Shown: piece by piece, positions 8,686 to 14,308 of the stretch | Layout of the letters: every line of letters starts with the position of its first letter | How positions within the stretch are numbered: position 1 is the stretch's first letter | Virus record (IMG/VR): IMGVR_UViG_3300034118_000179 | Span: 1-20,435 of that record | Reading direction: 5' to 3' (one strand) | Length of the DNA stretch: 20,435 nt | Source of the DNA: a virus | Notes under the pieces: model-generated | Databases searched by the model: none | What the model was told of the DNA's origin: nothing | Seen by the model: the letters and a program-made list of their open reading frames with translations, nothing else | Made by a program: the position numbers and the translations under genes

Positions 8686-8895
8686 TTACTCGCCGTCGAG
8701 CGCAAGATCTGCTTGCTCTGCCTTGTATTGCTCGATCTTCGTGCCTGCCGTGATCTCGGCGACCAAGTCGTCTTGGCTTGCGACGTGGATGGTGAAGGTG
8801 CTGTTTGCGACGTGGCTCAATGCCTGTTGACGCAAGCTGGCTTTGACGAGGCGAATCCCTTGCGGGCCGTGGACGATGTAGATGCGTTCTGCCAT
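8686..8895 (-). CDS. Small conserved phage protein upstream of terminase
   Basis: A 69-aa protein beginning at ATG 8895 (MAERIYIVHGPQGIRLV). An AGGAG site lies about 8 nt upstream, which decides this start over the ATG at 9096 that would add 67 poorly structured residues. The pattern is a beta-rich N-terminus (IYIVHG...IRLVKA) followed by helical and acidic C-terminal parts. Small proteins of this look are common just before small terminase subunits in Burkholderiales-type phages and have no assigned function. It is the first gene of the packaging operon and is preceded by a 276-bp gap with two copies of the 13-bp palindrome, so it may define the start of a late transcription unit. That last point is inference. 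Confidence 0.7.
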   Translation of the reverse strand: MAERIYIVHGPQGIRLVKASLRQQALSHVANSTFTIHVASQDDLVAEITAGTKIEQYKAEQADLALDGE

Positions 8896-8921
8896 TTTGG
8901 CTCTCCTGTTTGTTGTGACGT

Positions 8922-8934
8922 AACCGAATCGGTT
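8922..8934. repeat. 13-bp palindrome copy, AACCGAATCGGTT
   Basis: Perfect copy of AACCGAWTCGGTT, 27 bp upstream of the 69-aa gene before terS. It lies in non-coding DNA, so its conservation is not explained by protein sequence. Probable protein-binding site (inference). Confidence 0.7.
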
Positions 8935-9103
8935 TCCATTCGCTTTCGTTCCGCTGTGTTGTTGGTACTCGCTGCGTCTGTGTTTCATTTCACTGCACGC
9001 CACAGCATCCGCTTTTCCAACACGGCTGGGGACTAAGCCAAGGTTAAACAGCCCAGCGGCCAGCCTCAACCCAATCCCCATGCGTGTTGGCCCCATTGCT
9101 GGG

Positions 9104-9116
9104 AACCGATTCGGTT
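9104..9116. repeat. 13-bp palindrome copy, AACCGATTCGGTT
   Basis: Second intergenic copy, 182 bp from the 8922 copy and 55 bp after the end of the upstream gene. Both copies lie beside the similar flanking text TTTC...TTCGCTTT, which hints that a slightly longer unit was duplicated. Confidence 0.7.
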
Positions 9117-9134
9117 TCTTTTCGCTTTATCAGG

Positions 9135-9160
9135 CCATCTTCCTGGCGTCAGGAAAATGG
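9135..9160 (-). other. Strong hairpin just after the winged-helix-like gene
   Basis: CCATCTTCCTG (9135-9145) pairs with CAGGAAAATGG (9150-9160) around a 4-nt loop. The single mismatch on the plus strand becomes a G.U pair in minus-strand RNA, giving 11 continuous pairs and supporting an RNA made in the operon's direction. There is no U-run after it, so it is not a standard intrinsic terminator. It may be a processing or 3'-end stabilising stem. Confidence 0.5.
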
Positions 9161-9171
9161 TTTCCGTGGTC

Positions 9172-9417
9172 TTATTTTACTTCAGAGTTAACCGGATGTG
9201 GGCAATTTTCTGGAGGAATTACAACGCACCAGACAGCGCTGTACTGCCCCCTTGTCGGTCCTGACCACCGATCAATGTAGGCGTCAGGCATGGTCTGCAA
9301 GATCCGGCTTAACGGGTCTTTGTCAATTTGCGTCAAGTCCACAATTTGCTTGACCGTCAGGCCGTCTGAGCTGTCACGCAGCGCCTTGCGAACGAGGTCG
9401 TGTTTGGACTTGCTCAT
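9172..9417 (-). CDS. Small DNA-binding-like phage protein (winged-helix type)
   Basis: An 81-aa protein, ATG 9417. Residues about 5-45 (KHDLVRKALRDSSDGLTVKQ, then IVDLTQIDKDPLSRILQTMP) have the helix-turn-helix spacing of a small winged-helix domain. They are followed by a conserved-looking AYIDRWSGPTRGQYSAVWC segment and PPENCPHP at the C-terminus. I know this combination as a recurrent uncharacterised phage protein. The start overlaps the preceding stop as ATGA, with GGGAG upstream. It is the last gene of the small-gene chain, before the hairpin at 9135-9160. A regulatory role is possible but not shown. Confidence 0.7.
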   Translation of the reverse strand: MSKSKHDLVRKALRDSSDGLTVKQIVDLTQIDKDPLSRILQTMPDAYIDRWSGPTRGQYSAVWCVVIPPENCPHPVNSEVK

Positions 9418-9578
9418 GATGCTTGTCTCCCGTTTTCAAACGCTTCACGACCATCCATTGAGTGATGTACCCAGACTCCAGGCCACTCATCTTCTTCGGA
9501 AGGCTTGCACCAGCATTCAGCGCTGGCAGTGTGCTCGCGCAGGTCATTGACCGGCACAACGTGTACAGCCTCGGTCAT
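9414..9578 (-). CDS. Short conserved phage protein (HVVPVNDLREH type)
   Basis: A 54-aa protein, ATG 9578 (MTEAVHVVPVNDLREHTASA). AAGGGG lies 6 nt upstream, favouring this over a longer frame from 9695. The HVVPVNDLREH, CWCKPSEEDE and VHHSMDGREAFE segments are hallmarks of a small protein found in very many proteobacterial phages; its function is unknown to me. It overlaps the preceding gene by 35 bp and the following gene by 4 bp. Cysteines at CWC could bind metal, but only two are present. Confidence 0.75.
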   Translation of the reverse strand: MTEAVHVVPVNDLREHTASAECWCKPSEEDEWPGVWVHHSMDGREAFENGRQAS

Positions 9579-9720
9579 GCTTGCCCCTTGATTGATGGTG
9601 CGGATACCCAATGGGTAGGTCAGTGCCGCATCGTCCGCACCTGTCGTGTGTAACCTCCCAATCGGTGATGCAACTGATGGTGTTGCGGTGTCCAAAAATC
9701 CAGCAAAGAAGTTTTTTCAT
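9544..9720 (-). CDS. Small zinc-ribbon-like phage protein (DUF1660-like)
   Basis: A 58-aa protein, ATG 9720 (MKKLLCWIFGHRNTISC). It overlaps the previous stop as ATGA and is preceded by GGGGG. The N-terminal KKLLCWIFGH followed by CGRCG and CTRC resembles small prophage zinc-ribbon proteins of the DUF1660 kind, whose N-terminus reads LxCxxFGH. Six cysteines and several histidines in 58 residues make metal binding likely. Function unknown. Confidence 0.65.
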   Translation of the reverse strand: MKKLLCWIFGHRNTISCITDWEVTHDRCGRCGTDLPIGYPHHQSRGKHDRGCTRCAGQ

Positions 9721-10073
9721 GCTTGCCCCCTTGCCCGGATGGCGGAGGCACAACCCTCAAAGTTCAAGCCCTCCTGAAGTCGGCCTTCACACACCTTTGC
9801 ACACGCCTCTCTTTCGGCTAGCACAGCTTCATTGATGCGCTTGATCCAAAGCTCTGCACGTTTAAAGCCAACCTCACGCTCAAGTTCCTCAAGCAAGCCC
9901 TCTATCGTTTCGCCGTGGCCCGTGGCGTAGTCCTGCGCCATCATCCATGCGGCCAGCTTATTGCGCTCGGCAGCGGCGACAAGGGCGGCAAAGCGTCTCA
10001 GTGACCCGTTGTCCCCATCAAAGCCTACAAACCCAGCCTCACGGGCAATGCGGGTGATGTCGTCGCGGGTCAT
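9717..10073 (-). CDS. Conserved phage protein (MTRDDI...AIRARG type)
   Basis: A 118-aa protein, ATG 10073, overlapping the upstream stop by ATGA. The N-terminal MTRDDITRIAREAGFVGFDG, the middle RRFAALVAAAERNKLAAW and the C-terminal EREACAKVCE...CASAIRARG are all familiar from uncharacterised phage proteins. The AEREACA...AIRARG tail also appears in altered form in the 86-aa protein at 15949-16209. Mostly helical by eye; no catalytic motif. Function unknown. Confidence 0.72.
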   Translation of the reverse strand: MTRDDITRIAREAGFVGFDGDNGSLRRFAALVAAAERNKLAAWMMAQDYATGHGETIEGLLEELEREVGFKRAELWIKRINEAVLAEREACAKVCEGRLQEGLNFEGCASAIRARGQA

Positions 10074-10513
10074 GTGTTCTTCTCCACGTAAACCCGCCAG
10101 TTCTTGTCTAGCCTGCCGATCACATGCTTGTCAAACAAAGCGCCCACCGTGCCCATCGGGCCAAACATGGCTGGCTGTGCTGGCGGCGCTGTGCCAATAC
10201 CAAGATTTCCCTCTGCATGTTCACGCATGTCAACCCTCTCCCACTCACGCGCATCACGCGCCGCCACATCAAACTTCAATGCGTCCATGAAGTTTTCCGG
10301 CACAGGCTCCTGCTCTGGCTGCGCCAGCCTCTCGGTCAAAGCGGTGATGGCTTTCTCATGGTCATCAGCAAGCACTTTTAAACCGTTTACTTTGCCCTGC
10401 CTTGTCGGGTAGTTGCCGTAAAGTTTCTCTGCTTGGTAGGCATCTTCACGCACCAGATCAACGCTGTTCTCCAGCGCATCCAGCGCCTGCTGCATCAGTT
10501 CTCTGTCATTCAT
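10070..10513 (-). CDS. Conserved phage protein (LMQQALDALE...AQPEQEP type)
   Basis: A 147-aa protein from ATG 10513 (MNDRELMQQALDALENSVDL). AAGGAG lies immediately upstream, and the start overlaps the previous stop in ATGAATGA. The helical N-terminus, a KAITALTERLAQ segment and AQPEQEPVPENF match a phage family that is very common in Burkholderiales/Pseudomonas phages. The C-terminal half is a linker with Pro/Gly followed by DKHVIGRLDKNWRVYVEKNT. No function is known to me. Confidence 0.72.
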   Translation of the reverse strand: MNDRELMQQALDALENSVDLVREDAYQAEKLYGNYPTRQGKVNGLKVLADDHEKAITALTERLAQPEQEPVPENFMDALKFDVAARDAREWERVDMREHAEGNLGIGTAPPAQPAMFGPMGTVGALFDKHVIGRLDKNWRVYVEKNT

Positions 10514-11189
10514 TTTTTTCTCCTTGTGCTTTGATGCGGTAGTCGTGAAAAACTGCGCCACGGGTTTTGTCGCCCACCTCACAGTTCCTCACCCAAATTT
10601 TTTTTCCCAGCTTAGTGGTGCGCCAATGGCCACGTCTCTCATGCCACCTGGGCGCTGCGTGAGTTCCGCCCTTGTCCTCGCCCTTGAGCTTGGTAGGCTC
10701 GATCACCACCGTCTTCCAGTCGTAGGTAGGAACTTTGCCTTGGCGGATCTTTTTTGCCCAGTTGTCGCGCTTGACGGGCAAATGGCCAGTCGCCGGGCGA
10801 ACGTCGAGCGACTCAAGGAATGCCGCAATGAACGCAATCACCCCCACCGTTGGGCTGTCCCTGTAATCAAACTTTGAACCGTCCTCATGCCGGACTCGAA
10901 CGCTATCACCCTCAACGACGTAGGTGAACGCCAGAGTCTTGCCGTAGCGCTTGCCCTCCCACTGCCACCCAGCAACCGCCGTGATGCCCTGAAAACAGCG
11001 CACCAGCAGCATTATTTTCCTGTCCTCATAGGCGCACACCAAGGCTGTAAACGGGAACGGCAGGGGTCGCCCAAGCACCTCACCATCAATCTTTTGTTCC
11101 GGCCTGTACACCTCGGTCATGTCAAACCAATGGAAGTTGGCGGCCTCCTCCGGGGAGAGAGCAACCATCTCTTGAATGAGCGGGGTCAC
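10506..11189 (-). CDS. Conserved phage protein with GHWR...WVRNCEVGD C-terminal motif
   Basis: A 227-aa protein starting at GTG 11189. A near-ideal AAGGAGG 7 nt upstream, and a GTGA overlap with the 34-aa gene before it, fix this start. The N-terminal half carries a plausible alpha/beta domain (FPFTALVCAYEDRKIMLLVR). The C-terminal part, RWHERRGHWRTTKLGKKIWV followed by RNCEVGDKTRGAVFHDYRI, is a motif I know from uncharacterised phage proteins; its basic and aromatic residues suggest nucleic-acid contact. No enzymatic residues are evident. Confidence 0.72.
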   Translation of the reverse strand: MTPLIQEMVALSPEEAANFHWFDMTEVYRPEQKIDGEVLGRPLPFPFTALVCAYEDRKIMLLVRCFQGITAVAGWQWEGKRYGKTLAFTYVVEGDSVRVRHEDGSKFDYRDSPTVGVIAFIAAFLESLDVRPATGHLPVKRDNWAKKIRQGKVPTYDWKTVVIEPTKLKGEDKGGTHAAPRWHERRGHWRTTKLGKKIWVRNCEVGDKTRGAVFHDYRIKAQGEKNE

Positions 11190-11290
11190 TCGTCATCCTC
11201 CTTATGCTCTGCCTCGTACTTGGCCTGGGCTGCGGCCACCAGACGCTGGATGTCCAGCGCAACCAGCCTGTCAAATTCTTGCTGTGTCAT
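11186..11290 (-). CDS. 34-aa phage protein
   Basis: ATG 11290 overlaps the preceding stop as TGATG, and its own stop overlaps the next GTG start as GTGA. The peptide reads MTQQEFDRLVALDIQRLVAA followed by AQAKYEAEHKEDDE, probably one amphipathic helix with an acidic tail. It contains the AAGGAGG used by the following gene. The tight packing on both sides argues that it is translated. No function can be given. Confidence 0.6.
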   Translation of the reverse strand: MTQQEFDRLVALDIQRLVAAAQAKYEAEHKEDDE

Positions 11291-11508
11291 CAGGCAATCC
11301 GGTTGAAGTTGAGGTGGCCAAACACCTTGTGCTCACCGCAGTCAGAACACAAAGCGCGGTAGGCTTCAGAGCCGATGTCCTCGTGCATCTGTGTGCAGTG
11401 GGCACAAAACGCCAGATTGTCCTGGGTCAGGTATCTGGCCCCGATAGGGGTCAGACGGCACGCGGTCTGACCATCTTGACCCATGAACTCTTTGTACAAA
11501 ATTGACAT
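11290..11508 (-). CDS. Small four-cysteine zinc-ribbon phage protein
   Basis: A 72-aa protein, ATG 11508, with AAGGA 7 nt upstream. C35-x2-C38 and C54-x2-C57 form a plausible zinc ribbon (CAHC, CSDC), and HKVFGHLNF follows. Such proteins often mediate protein or nucleic-acid contacts in phage early regions. It is the first gene after one of the three repeated intergenic modules (11509-11612), so its expression is probably under that module's control. The precise family is not recognised. Confidence 0.68.
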   Translation of the reverse strand: MSILYKEFMGQDGQTACRLTPIGARYLTQDNLAFCAHCTQMHEDIGSEAYRALCSDCGEHKVFGHLNFNRIA

Positions 11509-11612
11509 TTCGCTTTCCTTCGCTGTTACCGATCTTGCTGACCGTGATGATAGTGTAACTTGAAATTACACCGCATCACAGCCAGATCAAAATGTTTTTT
11601 AGGGACAAACCC
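11509..11612 (-). promoter_or_regulatory. Repeated intergenic module, copy 1
   Basis: This gap holds a 28-bp core at 11544-11571 that matches copies 2 and 3 at 24 positions. This copy has a clean inverted repeat, GTGTAA-N7-TTACAC (11553-11571), nested in an imperfect GTGAT...ATCAC (11544-11579). At its upstream edge the preceding gene ends in AGGGTTTGTCCCT (11601-11613). At its downstream edge is the leader GGTAACAG...AAAGCGAA before the ATG. Probable operator/promoter or recombination linker; no standard -35/-10 pair is obvious. Confidence 0.55.
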
Positions 11613-12218
11613 TTATGCCACTTCCATCAGCTTGGGGCGCTGGATGACGGTTTGCTTGACGCCATCACGGACACCGTGCTCTTTAACCGTGGCGATGATT
11701 GTGGCGGTCTCGCCCTTCAGCGGGAAGTCGGCTGCTTTGCCCTTGTAGATCACCACGTTATGGTCTGTGTCCTCGCAGATGTGGATGTAGTTGGAGCCGT
11801 ATATGCCGTCCAGCACGACGATGTGGACGACGGTAAGGGTGAGGGTCACCTTCTGGCCAACGGTGCCCAGGTGCTGGCGGTCGGCATTCAACGCGGCATT
11901 CTTGCTGGCCCACTCAGCGCGGCGCTCTTCGCGCTGCACAATGCACTTGCGCACCGCATTGACTTGACCCTCGGTCAGCTTGCCGAAACGGTCATAAGCG
12001 CTTGCCAATGATCCCAGGAAGCCCTCTTTGTAGGAGACATTGCCGTTGTCGTCATAGACGCGGCCAGCGTCGATGAAATCCAGCACAGTCTCAGCGTCAG
12101 CGTAGGTGCGCTCGAAGGTTTTGCGGGCATTTTCCAGAATGTTGCGCTTCACTGCTTTGGCGTAAGCGTCTGGGTGCTCAATGGGGGGTGAAGTGATAAA
12201 CCCTGTGCGTGCATTCAT
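11613..12218 (-). CDS. Phage protein with possible OB-fold C-terminal domain
   Basis: A 201-aa protein from ATG 12218 (MNARTGFITSPPIEHPDAYA). Only weak ribosome-binding sequence is present (GAAAGAACAGCGAATC), shared with other module-driven genes. The N-terminal 120 residues are helical (YAKAVKRNILENARKTFERT). Residues about 120-200 (LGTVGQKVTLTLTVVHIVVL, YGSNYIHICEDTDHNVVIYK, GETATIIATVKEHGVRDGVK, QTVIQRPK) have the strand pattern of an OB-fold nucleic-acid-binding domain that I have seen in other phage proteins. A role in DNA or RNA binding is inference from that pattern. It follows intergenic module copy 2 and precedes copy 1. Confidence 0.7.
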   Translation of the reverse strand: MNARTGFITSPPIEHPDAYAKAVKRNILENARKTFERTYADAETVLDFIDAGRVYDDNGNVSYKEGFLGSLASAYDRFGKLTEGQVNAVRKCIVQREERRAEWASKNAALNADRQHLGTVGQKVTLTLTVVHIVVLDGIYGSNYIHICEDTDHNVVIYKGKAADFPLKGETATIIATVKEHGVRDGVKQTVIQRPKLMEVA

Positions 12219-12311
12219 GATTCGCTGTTCTTTCTGTGTTACCTGCGACTGTGCAGTGATGACAGTGTAACCCCAAATTAAACGATACAACCCACCAGCC
12301 CAATTTATTTC
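12219..12311 (-). promoter_or_regulatory. Repeated intergenic module, copy 2
   Basis: The 28-bp core at 12256-12283 differs from copy 3 at one position. The upstream gene ends in AGGGTTTGTCCT (12314-12325), and the downstream leader is GGTAACACAGAAAG followed by AACAGCGAATC and the ATG. The half-site TTACAC is kept, while the other arm reads GTTTAA, so the palindrome is imperfect here. Function as in copy 1. Confidence 0.55.
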
Positions 12312-12617
12312 TTAGGACAAACCCTTACCCTGCCGAAGGTGCGCAAGCAGGGAAATCACGTCGTACTGGTGCTTGGCCGACCACGTCTCAATCTCCCTGA
12401 CGATGAAGTCACACCCGGCATTAAAGCCTGCGATGTACTCAGTCATCACAGTCTCAGCGGCAGGGGCCTTACAGCCCTTGTGCTGGCTGATGAAGTGATC
12501 CATCGCGTCAATGATGACGTTGATGGGCGCAGGCATGTGTGGTGGTGCCTCAGTCGCCCCGCAGGCCAAGCAGGTGAATTTGCCGGTCTTGGCTTCGGTG
12601 AAGATGTGGTCAGTCAT
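12312..12617 (-). CDS. Small CCHC-type zinc-binding phage protein
   Basis: A 101-aa protein from ATG 12617 (MTDHIFTEAKTGKFTCLACG). AGGAGC lies about 5 nt upstream, and the start overlaps the preceding stop by 8 bp. C16-x2-C19 and H46-x2-C49 are spaced as a zinc site, giving a compact N-terminal zinc domain followed by a helical C-terminus (AGFNAGCDFIVREIETWSAK). The final codons form the AGGGTTTGTCC gene-end motif shared with other genes bordering the repeated modules. The family resembles short phage proteins of unknown role. Confidence 0.7.
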   Translation of the reverse strand: MTDHIFTEAKTGKFTCLACGATEAPPHMPAPINVIIDAMDHFISQHKGCKAPAAETVMTEYIAGFNAGCDFIVREIETWSAKHQYDVISLLAHLRQGKGLS

Positions 12618-12978
12618 GGGTAGCTCCTGTTGCCTTGGCGATGGCGGCTTTAGCAGAAAGCACGCAGTTGTATTCAGCCCCATCAAGTTTCGGGGCATAC
12701 GTATGGAATGCTTTAACCATTGTCTGGAGCGCATCCAGCAACTCAGGTGCTGCGGCAATCAGGCGGGCGCTGGCCACACGGTACTCTGAACAATCAATTT
12801 GGTCATCAGGAAGGTAATAGCCATCTTCATCTTGTGCTGGATACTGGCCTTTGGCGTAATAGCCCTCGGGGTCAACCACCACCAGCGTGCGCGTATGCTC
12901 AAGAACGCCATACACCGTGTCGCCAAATTGATTGCGCTGCATTACCACCATCCACGGCCCCTTTGTGTGCGTGTTCAT
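12610..12978 (-). CDS. Conserved phage protein (LIAAAPELLDAL family)
   Basis: A 122-aa protein, ATG 12978, overlapping the preceding stop by ATGA. It has the layout KGPWMVV...VVDPEGYYA...SARLIAAAPELLDALQTMVKA...AKAAIAKATG. This is the hallmark of a very widespread phage accessory protein often linked to Ead/Ea22-like families. It lies in the non-essential small-gene chain. Function unknown. Confidence 0.78.
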   Translation of the reverse strand: MNTHTKGPWMVVMQRNQFGDTVYGVLEHTRTLVVVDPEGYYAKGQYPAQDEDGYYLPDDQIDCSEYRVASARLIAAAPELLDALQTMVKAFHTYAPKLDGAEYNCVLSAKAAIAKATGATHD

Positions 12979-13160
12979 GCTGCCACCTCCATACGAGCCT
13001 CTTGGCGGCCACGATCCACGAAGTAGCGGGCCTCGGCCCTATCCTCGACCTTTTCGGCCTCTACGGCCTTCCTGATGGCCTGGGCAACGGCTTGCGCCGC
13101 CCCCGCTGTCTTTGCCTTCTCGTACTTGTAGCCGAGAGCGATGTACTGTGCGTCAGTCAT
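12975..13160 (-). CDS. 61-aa phage protein, unknown
   Basis: ATG 13160 overlaps the previous stop by ATGA, and its own stop overlaps the next start by ATGA. The sequence is Ala/Glu/Arg-rich and almost certainly helical (KAKTAGAAQAVAQAIRKAVE, then RAEARYFVDRGRQEARMEVA). No recognisable domain. Coupled translation with its neighbours supports it as a real gene. Confidence 0.65.
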   Translation of the reverse strand: MTDAQYIALGYKYEKAKTAGAAQAVAQAIRKAVEAEKVEDRAEARYFVDRGRQEARMEVAA

Positions 13161-13351
13161 GCTGTCACCTCTTTTGCCAAAACGGCCTGCAAGTTCTTGA
13201 GCATCTGCTCTGCTTCAGCGCGGGTCAGGGTGCAGTGCATGCTGCAACCACGGCCTTGCAAGCCCAGCCAGACACCACCGTCATCCCACTCATCAACGCT
13301 GATGCGCACGTTGTCTTCGGTGTAGATGGTTGTTTCAATATTTTTTGACAT
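13157..13351 (-). CDS. 64-aa phage protein, unknown
   Basis: ATG 13351 (MSKNIETTIYTEDNVRISVD) is chosen over a longer frame from 13420 that would run into the preceding gene. The leader GAAAGCGAATCGGAT resembles those of the module-driven genes. The protein has a beta-rich first half (VRISVDEWDDGGVWLGLQG) and a helical C-terminus (TRAEAEQMLKNLQAVLAKEV), a look typical of small phage proteins. Two cysteines (GCSMHC). No function can be named. Confidence 0.65.
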   Translation of the reverse strand: MSKNIETTIYTEDNVRISVDEWDDGGVWLGLQGRGCSMHCTLTRAEAEQMLKNLQAVLAKEVTA

Positions 13352-13383
13352 ATCCGATTCGCTTTCGTTTGTAATGAGTGGGT

Positions 13384-13593
13384 TTAAGCGGACAGCGACA
13401 CACCAGAAACGCGATAGCACTGGCCGCCGGGCAGTTCAATGTCAACCACCCCAAAAGGGTGAACATCAATAATTTTGCCCTCAACCATGCGACCGAACAA
13501 AGAGGTCTGTATGGTTTGGCCAATGTGACGCTTTTGACGGTTTGCAGCAACCTTGGCAAAGGTTCTTCCTTGAGCTTGCGAGGTGAATTGCAT
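13384..13593 (-). CDS. 69-aa phage protein, unknown
   Basis: ATG 13593 has AGGAG 6 nt upstream, which selects this frame over two competing frames at the same place. The N-terminus is basic (FAKVAANRQKRHIGQTIQTS), followed by a beta-rich segment (GKIIDVHPFGVVDIELPGGQ, then CYRVSGVSLS) with an SH3- or OB-like strand pattern. It follows a UUCG-loop hairpin. Nucleic-acid binding is possible but not shown. Confidence 0.68.
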   Translation of the reverse strand: MQFTSQAQGRTFAKVAANRQKRHIGQTIQTSLFGRMVEGKIIDVHPFGVVDIELPGGQCYRVSGVSLSA

Positions 13594-13607
13594 GGTGTTC
13601 TCCTGTG

Positions 13608-13621
13608 GGGGCCGAAGCCCC
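13608..13621 (-). other. GGGGC-UUCG-GCCCC hairpin between two genes
   Basis: On the minus strand a 5-bp G/C stem closes a C(UUCG)G tetraloop, the most stable known tetraloop type. It fills the 35-bp gap before the ribosome binding site of the 69-aa gene. There is no U-run, so RNA stabilisation, processing or a translation barrier is more likely than termination. Confidence 0.6.
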
Positions 13622-13628
13622 GGTTGAT

Positions 13629-13919
13629 TTACTTGCTGGTGACCTTGACTGTGTACACAGCGGTGGTCTTGGTGTGGGTGGCGATTTGCTGGGCGGTAGC
13701 ACCCAACTCAGCTAAGAGGGCTTTGTAGTCAACCGACGAGCGGTTGGACTCAGAGTAGGTGGCTTTGAAGAGGTCGCCCTCGACGACCTTGTCGCCGCCC
13801 ATGCTGGCGCTGTCTTTGATGGCATCCTTGATTGCGTCTGCCTGCTTGGTGAGCAGGGCGATCTGGGCCAAGAGTGCGCCAAGGGTGTCAACGTCGTGGG
13901 TGATAGTGAGAGTGGTCAT
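13629..13919 (-). CDS. Conserved phage protein, helical, 96 aa
   Basis: ATG 13919 (MTTLTITHDVDTLGALLAQI) directly follows the GACAGCG leader of repeated module copy 3. A coiled N-terminal half (LLAQIALLTKQADAIKDAIK) is followed by VVEGDLFKATYSESNRSSVD and a strand-rich tail (KTTAVYTVKVTSK). This layout is one I know from uncharacterised phage proteins that sit near recombination genes. A Gp157-like relation is possible but unproven. Confidence 0.72.
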   Translation of the reverse strand: MTTLTITHDVDTLGALLAQIALLTKQADAIKDAIKDSASMGGDKVVEGDLFKATYSESNRSSVDYKALLAELGATAQQIATHTKTTAVYTVKVTSK

Positions 13920-14011
13920 CGCTGTCTTTCTGTGTTGCCTGACTGTGCGGTGTTGCTGTGTCAGTGATGATAGTGTAACCCCAAATTAAACGACACCAGC
14001 ACTTTATCCAA
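13920..14011 (-). promoter_or_regulatory. Repeated intergenic module, copy 3
   Basis: The 28-bp core at 13964-13991 is nearly identical to copy 2. The upstream Ref-like gene ends in AGGGTTTGTCCCTA (14021-14033), and the downstream leader GGCAACACAGAAAGACAGCG leads into the ATG. The three module copies sit in gaps of 104, 93 and 92 bp, a consistent size. Confidence 0.55.
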
Positions 14012-14308
14012 TTATTTTGTAGGGACAAACCCTAATAAAGTGCGAACGTCCTCCAGCAGATCCGCTTCGTTGTAGCCGTAGTGTTTTGGAAAGCCCTTCG
14101 TGCCAAGCCCGTGGAGGCCCGTCTTGCCTCTGTGGTGCTCGGGGCATAGTGGGATGACATCAAAGTGGCTTGCGCGTCTCCCGCCCCCCGTTCCGGCCCT
14201 TGGATGATGGAGTTCTGCGGGCGTCCCCTCATACCCCATCCTCCTACACACAGAGCAGCCAAGCTCGGCCACCCGATTCATGTGCTTGCGCTCGGCTGCG
14301 GTGGTCAT
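14012..14308 (-). CDS. Ref-like (RecA-dependent nuclease type) HNH protein
   Basis: A 98-aa protein, ATG 14308, overlapping the AP2-HNH stop as ATGA. C18-x2-C21 and C55-x2-HH form a zinc-bound HNH/beta-beta-alpha frame around AELHHPRAGTGGGRRASHFD, VIPLCPEHHRGKTGLHGLG and KHYGYNEADLLEDV. The order matches the P1 Ref family, which cuts DNA at RecA displacement loops; the length is about that of the catalytic domain alone. A recombination or DNA-processing role next to RusA and SSB-type genes is sensible. Other small HNH families remain possible. Confidence 0.72.
   Translation of the reverse strand: MTTAAERKHMNRVAELGCSVCRRMGYEGTPAELHHPRAGTGGGRRASHFDVIPLCPEHHRGKTGLHGLGTKGFPKHYGYNEADLLEDVRTLLGFVPTK

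Larger units (their letters stand above)
8896..9171 (-). promoter_or_regulatory. Leader/regulatory gap before the packaging operon
   Basis: A 276-bp stretch without a convincing gene. It contains two copies of the 13-bp palindrome (8922-8934 and 9104-9116), an 11-bp hairpin (9135-9160) just after the upstream gene, and another inverted repeat of GCTGGG/CCCAGC type near 9027-9057. An open frame crosses part of it, but there is no ribosome binding site to support it. It separates small early genes from packaging genes, so a late promoter or operator region is plausible. I could not identify a clear -35/-10 pair. Confidence 0.4.

Noticed and set aside
8643-8705. TTG-initiated longer form of the small terminase subunit
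   Set aside because: It would overlap the preceding gene by 20 bp and lacks a good ribosome binding site, while ATG 8642 has GAGGA at the right distance.
8896-9096. N-terminal extension of the 69-aa gene from ATG 9096
   Set aside because: AGGAG sits just upstream of ATG 8895, the added 67 residues look random, and the region carries palindromes and hairpins instead.
13481-13702. 73-aa Pro/Ser-rich frame and a 74-aa frame at 13335-13559
   Set aside because: Both overlap the 69-aa gene that has a clear AGGAG, and both have unnatural composition.
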